A stretch of DNA of 12,676 nucleotides from Streptomyces violaceus (GTDB taxonomy: Bacteria; Actinomycetota; Actinomycetes; Streptomycetales; Streptomycetaceae), in contig KL569112.1 in NCBI GenBank assembly GCA_000715635.1, positions 739 to 13,414 on the forward strand, in the 5' to 3' direction. Shown here piece by piece: positions 5,518 through 12,506 of this stretch. The first letter of the stretch is position 1, and every line of letters starts with the position of its first letter. The position numbers were made by a program, and so were the translations under genes. The notes beneath the pieces were generated by a model. It did not search any database. It had not been told where the DNA came from and saw only the letters and a program-made list of their open reading frames with translations.

Positions 5518-7696
5518 TGCGGATATCCCGGTAGGACACCACATCCGTCGTGCCGTGCACCTGGAGCCCGATGTAGCCGGAGGCGAACCGCCGCCCGTCC
5601 GTGCCCGGGTCGTCCGAGCGGGGCGGGGTGAACGCCTGGCCGCCGGTGTTGTCGAACTCGTTGATCAGCACACCGTTGCGGTACACCGAGTAGTGCTGGT
5701 CGACCACGCGGATCTCGTAGTCGTTCCAGGTGCCCTTCTGGGTGACGCCGGCGCCGGCGAGTCCCACCCGGTCGAAGCCGTAGACCGACCCCGTCTTGTA
5801 CATGTCGCCGTCGGGCCGGTCGAGCACCTGCACCTCGTGCCCGTACTTGATTGCGACCCACTCCGGCCGTGACTCCTCCGGGTGGTCGTGGACCCAGGGG
5901 AAGCGCACGAACACGCCGGAGTTGGCGTTGCCCGTGCCCGGGGCGTCGTCACGCCACTGGAGCCGCAGCGAGAAGTCGCCGTACTTGCGCTGCGGGAACC
6001 ACAGCATGCCCATGCCGGGCGTCGTGGTGCTGGAGGTGATCGTCCCGTCGGTGTTCAGCCCGAACGAACCGCCGCCCACCTGCTGCCACTTGCCGAAGGA
6101 CTCCGCACTGCCGTCCAGGATCGTGCGATAGCCCTCGGTCTGCCCGGGCTTGCCGATGCCGGACTGGCGGGCCGCCTTCCGGACGGCGTTGTACTCGCGC
6201 TGGTCGATCACGCCCTCCTTCAGCAGCGCGTCGAGGACGGACGTCACGTGCTTGAGGAACAGGGCGTGGGACGTCCACTCCTTCTCGTCCTCGATCAGCT
6301 CGCCGATCCGGCACCGGTTGTCGGTCACCCGGTTGCGCACTCCCGAGTCGACCGAGCCGACGATCACCGTCAACCGCTCGTCGTACTCCGGACAGTCGGG
6401 CGCCGGAACCTGGCCGGAGACGACCGTGAAGGTCACGGTGCGTGCGGCTGAGGTGTTGCCCGCCTTGTCGGTAGCCCGGTACGCCACGGTGTGCGCGCCC
6501 GCCCGGTCGACCACCACCGGGGCCGTGTACGCGAGGTACGGCCCGCCGTCCAGCGAGTACTCGACCTTCTCGACGCCCGAGCCGTGCTCGTCGGTCGCCG
6601 TGACGGTCACCCGGGCGCTGTTGACGTAGGCGCCGGCGGAGTTCTTCGTACCCTCCACGGCCACGCCGGTCACCGGCGGGGTGGTGTCCTGCGGTGGTGC
6701 CGCGACGACCGTGAACCGCACGTTCTTCTCGGCCGCCACGTTGCCCGCCTTGTCGGTGGCGCGGTAGCGGACGGTGTGCGCGCCGACCTGGTGCACCATC
6801 ACCGGCGCGGTGTACGGCTGCCAAGCCCCGGAACCGATCGCGTACTCGATCGTGTTGACCCCGGAGCCCGTGTCGGAGGCCGAGACGGTGACGGTCGCCA
6901 TGTCGATGTACGCCCCGTCGGGATCGCGCTCACCGCTCACCGTCGCCGAGGTCTCCGGTGCGGTCGTGTCGTCCGACTGCGGTGCGACGACCGTGAACGC
7001 GGCGCTCTTCTCGGCGGAGACGTTCCCCGCCTTGTCGAAGGCGCGGTAGCGGATCTTGTGGGCGCCGACCTGATCGACGACGACCGGCGCGGTGTACGGC
7101 TGCCAGGCACCCGCGTCACCGATCGCGTACTCGATCTTCTCGACGCCCGAGCCGCCCTCGTCCGTGGCGTGCAGCGCCACGCTCGCCGACCCGACGTACT
7201 CGCCCTGTGTGTTCTGCGTCCCGCTCACGTGGGCCGACGCCTCGGGCGCCGTGGTGTCCTCGCCGGTGCCCTCGGTCACCACGAGGATGCCTTGCATCTG
7301 GCCGTGGCCGGGGATCGTGCAGTGGTAGAAGTACCGGCCGGGCGTGAGCGTGACCTGGGCGGTGTGTTTGCCGCCCTGGGCGTCGTTCGGGTTGGCCAGG
7401 ATGTTGAGCTGTACGTCGTCGTTGAACTCGGGATCGCTCGTCACGAACGTCAGCGTGTGCGGCATGCCCGTGGTGTTGCCGGTGGCCACGCTGTTCTCGA
7501 ACACGATCGTGGCGGTGCCGGCGACCGCCGTCTTGGGCGCCGAGAGGTACTTGTCGATGTCATTGCCGGCCGTCCAGGTGAGGACCTGCTCGGCGGCCGG
7601 TGCCTCCGGCTGTCCGGCGGCGGGCATCGCCTGCACGCCGAGCATCATGAGCAGGGCGGCCAGCAGGGCGGCCCAGATTCTTCGTTGCCGGGTCAC
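5504..7696 (-). CDS. Secreted cupredoxin - triple OmpL47-type repeat - DUF1080 (3-keto-glycoside hydrolase) protein
   Basis: This 730-residue protein starts with a signal peptide (RQRR, then a hydrophobic run at about residues 7-24). A cupredoxin domain follows (about 35-141) with a full type-1 copper site: H80, C126, H131 and M134 (HCTIPGHGQM). Three Ig-like OmpL47-type repeats of about 95 residues cover roughly 147-430. After a charged helical linker (about 430-515) comes a DUF1080 / 3-keto-disaccharide hydrolase domain (about 518-730) with NSGVFVR, GHEVQVLD and KTGSVYG. DUF1080 enzymes hydrolyse glycosides oxidised at C3; the cupredoxin should carry single electrons. The GTG start at 7696 is chosen because GAGGGGG lies just upstream and the signal peptide follows at once; an in-frame ATG at 7762 lies inside the dehydrogenase gene. 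The frame overlaps that gene's stop by four bases, indicating coupled translation. The substrate is unknown. Confidence 0.9.
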   Translation of the reverse strand: MTRQRRIWAALLAALLMMLGVQAMPAAGQPEAPAAEQVLTWTAGNDIDKYLSAPKTAVAGTATIVFENSVATGNTTGMPHTLTFVTSDPEFNDDVQLNILANPNDAQGGKHTAQVTLTPGRYFYHCTIPGHGQMQGILVVTEGTGEDTTAPEASAHVSGTQNTQGEYVGSASVALHATDEGGSGVEKIEYAIGDAGAWQPYTAPVVVDQVGAHKIRYRAFDKAGNVSAEKSAAFTVVAPQSDDTTAPETSATVSGERDPDGAYIDMATVTVSASDTGSGVNTIEYAIGSGAWQPYTAPVMVHQVGAHTVRYRATDKAGNVAAEKNVRFTVVAAPPQDTTPPVTGVAVEGTKNSAGAYVNSARVTVTATDEHGSGVEKVEYSLDGGPYLAYTAPVVVDRAGAHTVAYRATDKAGNTSAARTVTFTVVSGQVPAPDCPEYDERLTVIVGSVDSGVRNRVTDNRCRIGELIEDEKEWTSHALFLKHVTSVLDALLKEGVIDQREYNAVRKAARQSGIGKPGQTEGYRTILDGSAESFGKWQQVGGGSFGLNTDGTITSSTTTPGMGMLWFPQRKYGDFSLRLQWRDDAPGTGNANSGVFVRFPWVHDHPEESRPEWVAIKYGHEVQVLDRPDGDMYKTGSVYGFDRVGLAGAGVTQKGTWNDYEIRVVDQHYSVYRNGVLINEFDNTGGQAFTPPRSDDPGTDGRRFASGYIGLQVHGTTDVVSYRDIRIKEL
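6415..7258 (-). repeat. Three tandem Ig-like (OmpL47-type) repeats within the cupredoxin-DUF1080 gene
   Basis: Three units of about 280-290 bases begin near 7258, 6970 and 6691 on the minus strand. Each starts with DTTAPE or DTTPPV, contains the core GSGVxxIEYxxxxGxWQPYTAPV or a variant, and ends with RYRATDKAGN-like and FTVV segments. DNA identity is high in the DKAGN section, for example GCCTTGTCG recurs in all three. The repeats probably act as a spacer or wall/sugar-binding stalk between the copper domain and the hydrolase. Confidence 0.8.
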
Positions 7697-10170
7697 TCGG
7701 TCCCCCTCGCCAACTGGTCGGCGGCCGGGGTCGGCCCGCCGCCCTTGTAGGTGACCCGCCACAGGGCCGACTTGGAGTCCGAGGTGAAGAAGCCGCGTCC
7801 GTAGTCGAGGACGTACAGCGCGCCGTCCGGACCGAACTTCCAGTCCATGAGGTTCTTGATGCCGTCGTTGCCGATCGGCACGATCTTCTTCAGCGACTCC
7901 GAGTGCACCGGCAGACCGCCGTCGCCCTGCGTCTTCGGGTCCATGAGCACCGCGTTGCGCGGCTGGTCGGCGTCGTAGAAGTCACCGACGAACCACTTGC
8001 CGTCCCAGTAGGCGGGCCACTTGGTCGTGCTCGCGCTGTCACCGTCGTAGCGGTAGACCGGCCCGTTCATGGCGGCCTGGCCGCCGCCCTTCAGCCAGGG
8101 CAGCCGGTACGTCGCCTCCTCCGGCTTGTACGAGGGGACGCCGTTCGCGTCCCGCGGGAAGTCCGGCGCGCCGCCCTGCGGCGAGTACCAGATGTTGTTG
8201 CCGGTGACGGGCGGCAGGTTGACCAGGCCGTCGTTGTTCGGCGACTCGTTCTTCGGGCGGTCGCAGTCGTACCAGCCCAGCGGCTTGGACGGGTCCGGCA
8301 GATTGCGGTCGCGGTAGGGCTGCTTGTTGCCCATGCAGTACGGCCAGCCGCGGTTGCTCGCCTTGGTGATGGCGGCGAACGTGTCGTACTTGGCCGGACC
8401 CCAGGTGGTCGAGGGCGCGCCGGCGTCCGGACCGACCCAGCCCGCGTAGAGAACATCGGTCGACTTGTCGACGAAGATGCGGGCGGGGTTCCTGACCCCC
8501 ATCACATAGATCTCGCCGCGGGTCTTGCCGCCGCCCTCGTCGGTCTCCTTCCCGGTGAAGAGATTGCCCTCGGGAAGCGTGAACGTCCCGTCCGGCTCCG
8601 GGTGGATGCGCAGGATCTTGCCGTTGAGGTTGTTGGTGTTGCCGGCTGTGCGGCGCGCGTCCGCGAAGGAGACACCCTTGTAGTTCGGCTGCGGGTTGTT
8701 GCCCGAGTAACCGGCGCTGAACCCGCTGGAGTTGTTGTCACCGGTGGCGATGTACAGATTGCCCTTCGAGTCCCAGGCCATCCCGCCGCCCGAGTGGCAG
8801 CAACTGTGAATCTGCACCGGCCACTTCAGCAGCACCTTCTCGCTGGCCAGGTCCAGCTTGTTCGTGGTCCGGTCGAGCGTGAAGCGGGAGACGCGCCGCT
8901 CCGCCATCCGTGTGTCGCGGTCGATCCCGGAGTGGGGCGTGTAGTGGAGATACACCCAGCCGTTCTGCCTGAACTCCGGGTCCAGCTCGATTCCGAGCAA
9001 CCCCTCCTCGACCTTGATCAGTTCGTCGCCGCCGCCCTTGTTGCCGAAGACGGTGAGCGCACCCGCGAGCGTGACCTGCTTGGTCTTCGGGTCGTAGACG
9101 TGGATCTCGCCCTTGCCCTTGCCGATGTCGGGGTTGTTCCAGTCGGTGATCACCGGCTGCGAGGAGTCGGCGCCACCCCGGCCGATGTAGAAGACCCGGC
9201 CGTCGGGCGCGGTGACCAGCCCGTGCGGCTCGCCGATCTGGTCGTTCTGCCCCGGCTGATTGGGCTTGGTCAGCCGCTCCGCCGCGTAGTTGGCGTTGAT
9301 CGTGGCCTTGCAGTCGGCCTGCTCCAGCCGGGTCGTCCACATCAGCGCGCCGCGCAGATGCGCACGGAAGTCGGTCTCGTCGTACGACGACACCGTGCCG
9401 CCCATGCCGGTGTAGAAGGAACGGCCGCCGTCGTAGTCACGGCACCAGCTGACCGGATGATCCCAGCCGTTGGCACCTGCGCCCGGCTGGTAGCTCGACT
9501 CCCGTACCCGGGCCACCGTATGGACGTCACCCGACGGGTTCTTCGCCCAGTTCAGCCACTTGTCCGGGTGCTTCCACTGCACCGGCAGGTCCTTGGTGGC
9601 CGGGTGCCGGCGGTCGCCGACCTCGACGGTCGCCCGCTGCACGGCCGAGGGGCTCGACGCGGCCGGGCGTGCTCCCACCAGCCCGGTGAACCAGTCCGAG
9701 TACGGCTCCGCGCGCGCCGCGTCATGGAGTCCGACGAAACCGCCGCCGGCCTCCATGTACGCCTCCAGGCCCGCCTCCTGCTCCGCGTCGAGGACATCGC
9801 CCCCGCCGGTCAGGAACACGATCGCGTTGAAGCGGCCGAGTCTCGTCTCGTTGGTGAACACCGAGGCGTCGTCGGTGGCTTCGACCTTGAAACGGCGGTT
9901 CGCCGGGCCCGAGAGCCCGATCTTCTCGATCGCCTCGATCCCGGCGTTCACGACAGGGGACTCCTCCCCGGCCGCCGCGGAACCGTGGAAGATCAGCACC
10001 CGTACATTCGCGCCGCCCGGCGGCGACTTGATCGACATCGTTGTCAGCGGGGGTTCCGGATACGGTCGCGCGTTCGCGGCCGGCCCCGACAGCAGCCCGG
10101 CGGTCACGACTCCGGCGGCCACGGAGGCCGCCCAGACACGTCTTCCCTTGCTCAACCCTCGTAAGTGCAT
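7693..10170 (-). CDS. Secreted ThuA domain - PQQ-dependent sugar dehydrogenase (GSDH type) fusion
   Basis: This 825-residue exported protein has a signal peptide with a twin arginine (SKGRRVW) and a likely cut after ANA34. A ThuA-like domain follows (about 56-283: VRVLIFHG, FLTGGGDVL, GGGFVGLHDAA, SFYTGMGG). The rest (about 305-810) is a six-bladed glucose/sorbosone dehydrogenase-type propeller. H459 (in CHSGGGMAWDSKGNLYIATGD) and R560 (GVRNPARI) match the catalytic histidine and arginine of soluble PQQ glucose dehydrogenase as I recall them. Adjacent cysteines C457-C458 precede H459. It would oxidise a sugar or glycoside outside the cytoplasm; ThuA proteins are linked to 3-keto-sugar metabolism. 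The ATG at 10170 is preferred over one at 10233 because GAGGAGGT lies just upstream and the signal peptide starts there. It is first in a two-gene operon with the cupredoxin-DUF1080 gene. No PQQ synthesis genes are in view. Confidence 0.9.
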   Translation of the reverse strand: MHLRGLSKGRRVWAASVAAGVVTAGLLSGPAANARPYPEPPLTTMSIKSPPGGANVRVLIFHGSAAAGEESPVVNAGIEAIEKIGLSGPANRRFKVEATDDASVFTNETRLGRFNAIVFLTGGGDVLDAEQEAGLEAYMEAGGGFVGLHDAARAEPYSDWFTGLVGARPAASSPSAVQRATVEVGDRRHPATKDLPVQWKHPDKWLNWAKNPSGDVHTVARVRESSYQPGAGANGWDHPVSWCRDYDGGRSFYTGMGGTVSSYDETDFRAHLRGALMWTTRLEQADCKATINANYAAERLTKPNQPGQNDQIGEPHGLVTAPDGRVFYIGRGGADSSQPVITDWNNPDIGKGKGEIHVYDPKTKQVTLAGALTVFGNKGGGDELIKVEEGLLGIELDPEFRQNGWVYLHYTPHSGIDRDTRMAERRVSRFTLDRTTNKLDLASEKVLLKWPVQIHSCCHSGGGMAWDSKGNLYIATGDNNSSGFSAGYSGNNPQPNYKGVSFADARRTAGNTNNLNGKILRIHPEPDGTFTLPEGNLFTGKETDEGGGKTRGEIYVMGVRNPARIFVDKSTDVLYAGWVGPDAGAPSTTWGPAKYDTFAAITKASNRGWPYCMGNKQPYRDRNLPDPSKPLGWYDCDRPKNESPNNDGLVNLPPVTGNNIWYSPQGGAPDFPRDANGVPSYKPEEATYRLPWLKGGGQAAMNGPVYRYDGDSASTTKWPAYWDGKWFVGDFYDADQPRNAVLMDPKTQGDGGLPVHSESLKKIVPIGNDGIKNLMDWKFGPDGALYVLDYGRGFFTSDSKSALWRVTYKGGGPTPAADQLARGTE

Positions 10171-10204
10171 GGGCACCTCCTCGGTCACAGCAACACCGCC
10201 AAGG

Positions 10205-10233
10205 AAGCTAAACCCCTTTGCTCGGCTCGCCAA
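10205..10233 (-). promoter_or_regulatory. Candidate promoter of the ThuA-dehydrogenase operon with an overlapping imperfect palindrome
   Basis: On the minus strand TTGGCG (10233-10228) and TAGCTT (10210-10205) are separated by 17 bases, matching a housekeeping-type promoter. Transcription would start near 10198 and leave a leader of about 28 bases with GAGGAGGT before the ATG. The imperfect inverted repeat AGCAAAGGGGTTTAGCT (10222-10206) fills part of the spacer and the -10, where a repressor could act. The repeat pairs at five of eight positions. Confidence 0.45.
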
Positions 10234-10359
10234 TACCTATGACCGGGATGGCTCCAACTTTGTCTTGAGTGTGGATAAACGGGAGCGCGGCCGGTACCGT
10301 CACACCGGTTCATCACAGGTACGCCTCTGCAAAAGCCTTACCAGGGTGGGGAGTTCCGC
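10234..10359 (+). promoter_or_regulatory. Upstream region of the small laccase
   Basis: These bases must carry the laccase promoter, but I find no convincing -35/-10 pair. TTGAGT at 10265-10270 and TACCGT at 10295-10300 are too far apart (24 bases). CGGTACCG (10292-10299) is a perfect 8-bp palindrome, and GGGAGCGC (10281-10288) equals one half of a CebR-like LacI-family site. GGGGAG at 10348-10353 is the ribosome binding site, six bases before the ATG. Confidence 0.4.
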
Positions 10360-11337
10360 ATGGACAGACGCAGCTTCAACCGGCGGGTCCTGCTGGGCGG
10401 CGCGGCGGTCGCGACATCGTTGTCGGTGGCGCCGGAGGCCGTGAGCGTCGACGGGCCGGCGAAGACGGCACCCGCCGGAGGCGAGGTGAAGCGCATCAAG
10501 CTGTACGCCGAGAAGCTCGCCGACGGCCAGATGGGCTACGGGCTGGAAAAGGGCAAGGCGACCGTCCCCGGCCCGATGATCGAGCTCAACGAGGGCGACA
10601 CCCTGCACATCGAGTTCGAGAACACGATGGACGTGGCGGTGAGTCTGCACGTCCACGGCCTGGACTACGAAATCACCAGCGACGGCACCAAGATGAACCG
10701 CAGCCATGTCGAACCGGGCGGCACCCGCACCTACACCTGGCGCACTCACGCCCCCGGCCGTCGCAAGGACGGCACCTGGCGGGCGGGCAGCGCGGGTTAC
10801 TGGCACTACCACGACCACGTCGTCGGCACCGAACACGGCACGCAGGGGCTCCAGAAGGGCCTCTACGGCCCGGTGATCGTCCGCCGCAAGGGCGACGTCC
10901 TGCCGGACCGGACGCACGCGGTCGTCTTCAACGACATGCGCATCAACAACAGGCCGCCGCACTCCGGGCCCGACTTCGAGGCCACGGTGGGCGATCGCGT
11001 CGAGTTCATCGTGATCACGCACGGCGAGTTCTACCACACGTTCCATATGCACGGTCACCGCTGGGCGGACAACCGCACCGGCATGCTGACCGGCCCTGAC
11101 GACCTCAGCCAGGTCATCGACAACAAGATCACGGGCCCGGCCGACTCCTTCGGCTTCCAGGTGATCGCGGGGGAGGGGGTCGGCGCCGGGGCCTGGATGT
11201 ACCACTGCCATGTGCAGAGCCACTCCGACATGGGGATGGTGGGGCTGTTCCTCGTGAAGAAGCCGGACGGGACGATTCCCGGGTACGAACCGCACGAGCA
11301 CGGGGGCGCACGGCCGAAGCACGAGCACGAGCACTGA
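10360..11337 (+). CDS. slac: Two-domain small laccase (multicopper oxidase), Tat-exported
   Basis: This 325-residue protein closely follows the Streptomyces coelicolor small laccase SLAC in order and motifs as I recall it. It oxidises phenols and other donors and reduces oxygen to water, normally as a homotrimer. The N-terminus [14 protein letters not shown] is a twin-arginine signal. Copper ligands are all present: HVHG (H97, H99), WHYHDH (H149, H151, H153), YHTFHMHGH (H226, H229, H231) and [12 protein letters not shown] (H282, C283, H284, H288, M293). The type-1 set is H226, C283, H288 and M293, and each is exactly five lower than in SLAC. Y103 matches the SLAC tyrosine reported to form a radical. 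The C-terminal tail is histidine-rich (KHEHEH) and shorter than in SLAC. It is divergent from the dehydrogenase operon, whose cupredoxin could be an electron donor; that link is inference. Confidence 0.96.
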   Translation: MDRRSFNRRVLLGGAAVATSLSVAPEAVSVDGPAKTAPAGGEVKRIKLYAEKLADGQMGYGLEKGKATVPGPMIELNEGDTLHIEFENTMDVAVSLHVHGLDYEITSDGTKMNRSHVEPGGTRTYTWRTHAPGRRKDGTWRAGSAGYWHYHDHVVGTEHGTQGLQKGLYGPVIVRRKGDVLPDRTHAVVFNDMRINNRPPHSGPDFEATVGDRVEFIVITHGEFYHTFHMHGHRWADNRTGMLTGPDDLSQVIDNKITGPADSFGFQVIAGEGVGAGAWMYHCHVQSHSDMGMVGLFLVKKPDGTIPGYEPHEHGGARPKHEHEH

Positions 11338-11347
11338 CGTCACACGC

Positions 11348-11359
11348 GAGAGCGCTCTC
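11348..11359. promoter_or_regulatory. LacI-family operator-like palindrome upstream of the repressor gene
   Basis: GAGAGCGCTCTC is a perfect 12-bp palindrome with the central CG typical of LacI-family operators, and resembles the cellobiose regulator CebR site (TGGGAGCGCTCCCA). It ends 57 bases before the repressor start and abuts the expected -35 position of the TATCCT at 11382, so autorepression is likely. It also lies 11 bases past the laccase stop codon. Confidence 0.65.
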
Positions 11360-11381
11360 ACGGCGCTGGCCGCCCGGGGCT

Positions 11382-11387
11382 ATCCTG
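11382..11387 (+). promoter_or_regulatory. Candidate -10 element of the LacI-family repressor promoter
   Basis: TATCCT fits a TAnnnT -10 and lies 29 bases before the GTG start, allowing a leader of about 22-24 bases that contains the AGGAG ribosome binding site. The -35 would fall at about 11358-11364, next to the palindrome, but has no good TTGACA match. Confidence 0.4.
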
Positions 11388-11416
11388 ATCCGCAACCGCA
11401 GATGAGGAGCCCCGAA

Positions 11417-12466
11417 GTGACCGACACCGCGCCGCGTCCCACTCTGGAGGCCGTGGCCGCCCGGGCCGGTGTCTCGCGGGCCACCGTCTCTCGTGTGGTC
11501 AACGGCGGTGACGGGGTGCGGGATGTTCTCGTGGAACGGGTCCGCAAGGCCGTGGACGAACTCGGGTACGTGCCCAACCAGGCCGCCCGTTCCCTGGTGA
11601 CCCGGCGGCACGACGCGATCGCGGTCGTCGTCGCCGAACCCGAGACGCGGGTCTTCGCCGACCCGTTCTTCGCGCTCCAGCTGCGCGGCATCAGCAAGGA
11701 ACTCACGGCCCACGACAACCAGCTCGTCCTGCTGCTCACGGAGGGCCGGGACGATCACGCCCGGGTCGGCCGGTACCTCGCCGGCGGACATGTCGACGGG
11801 GCCCTCGTCTTCTCCCTGCACCTCGACGACCCGCTGCCGGAGCTGATCCAGCGGGCAGGCGTTCCCACCGTCTTCGGCGGCCGGCCCGGCTGGAGCGGCG
11901 ACCGGCAGGGCGTGGTGTACGTCGACAGCGACAACCGGGGCGGCGCCCGCGCCGCCGTCCGCCACCTGGCCGGCCTCGGCCGCACCCGGATCGCACACAT
12001 CACCGGCGCACTCGACCAGACCTCCGCGGCGGACCGGCTCGACGGCTACCGGGACGTCATGGTCGACGCCGACCCGCGGCTGATCGCCGAGGCCGACTTC
12101 ACCCCGGCCGGGGGCGAGCGTGCGATGCGCGAACTCCTCGACCGCTGCCCGGACCTGGACGCGGTGTTCGCCGCCAACGACCTCACGGCCTCCGGTGCCC
12201 TGCGCGTCCTGCGCGAGTCCGGCCGCCGCGTCCCCGACGACATCGCCGTGATCGGCTTCGACGACATGCTGCCCGTCGCGGAACAGACCGACCCGCCCCT
12301 CACGACGGTCCGTCAGGACATCGAGGAGATGGGCCGCCTGATGGCCCGCCTGCTGCTGCGCGAACTCGACCGCGGCACCACGCACGGGGGCTCGGACGAG
12401 GCCACCGGCGACACGCCCTCCAGCGTGGTCCTGCCGACCACATTGATCCGGCGCGCGTCCGCGTAG
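11417..12466 (+). CDS. LacI-family transcriptional repressor
   Basis: This 349-residue DNA-binding protein has an N-terminal helix-turn-helix (residues 10-30, LEAVAARAGVSRATVSRVVN) and hinge (GYVPNQAARSLV). A periplasmic-binding-protein-like sugar domain fills the rest, with IAVVVAEPETRVFADPFF, HVDGALVFS, VYVDSDNRGGA, FAANDLTASGALRVL and VIGFDDM. It probably represses genes of sugar use until a sugar binds. The GTG at 11417 is preferred because AGGAG at 11405-11409 lies seven bases ahead; an in-frame ATG at 11402 has no ribosome binding site. The GAGAGCGCTCTC site upstream suggests autoregulation. Its targets could include the dehydrogenase operon or laccase, but only a half-site is seen there. 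The ligand is unknown. Confidence 0.94.
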   Translation: MTDTAPRPTLEAVAARAGVSRATVSRVVNGGDGVRDVLVERVRKAVDELGYVPNQAARSLVTRRHDAIAVVVAEPETRVFADPFFALQLRGISKELTAHDNQLVLLLTEGRDDHARVGRYLAGGHVDGALVFSLHLDDPLPELIQRAGVPTVFGGRPGWSGDRQGVVYVDSDNRGGARAAVRHLAGLGRTRIAHITGALDQTSAADRLDGYRDVMVDADPRLIAEADFTPAGGERAMRELLDRCPDLDAVFAANDLTASGALRVLRESGRRVPDDIAVIGFDDMLPVAEQTDPPLTTVRQDIEEMGRLMARLLLRELDRGTTHGGSDEATGDTPSSVVLPTTLIRRASA

Positions 12467-12487
12467 CCGGTCGGCGTCGCCCGGGGA

Positions 12488-12506
12488 AGGCCGCCCGAGT
12501 CGGCCT
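12488..12506. terminator. Possible short hairpin between convergent genes
   Basis: AGGCCG and CGGCCT can pair as a 6-bp stem around the 7-base loop CCCGAGT, 21 bases after the repressor stop and touching the stop codon of the convergent gene. There is no T-run, as is common in Streptomyces, so its role as a terminator is uncertain. Confidence 0.3.

Noticed and set aside
6415..7258. Repeat array as CRISPR or mobile repeat
   Set aside because: The repeats are about 280-290 bases, in frame, and encode Ig-like protein domains, so they are part of a gene.
7903..10164. 753-residue rightward open frame opposite the ThuA-dehydrogenase gene
   Set aside because: It is an antisense shadow, rich in Val/Arg/Ala without recognisable motifs, while the leftward frame encodes clear ThuA and dehydrogenase domains.
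11335..11342. TGACGTCA palindrome at the laccase stop codon as an operator
   Set aside because: Eight bases overlapping a stop codon can easily occur by chance, and no second copy is seen in the window.
11129..12385. 418-residue leftward open frame opposite the laccase end and the LacI-family gene
   Set aside because: Same GC-driven shadow. The rightward frames have intact copper ligands and a helix-turn-helix.
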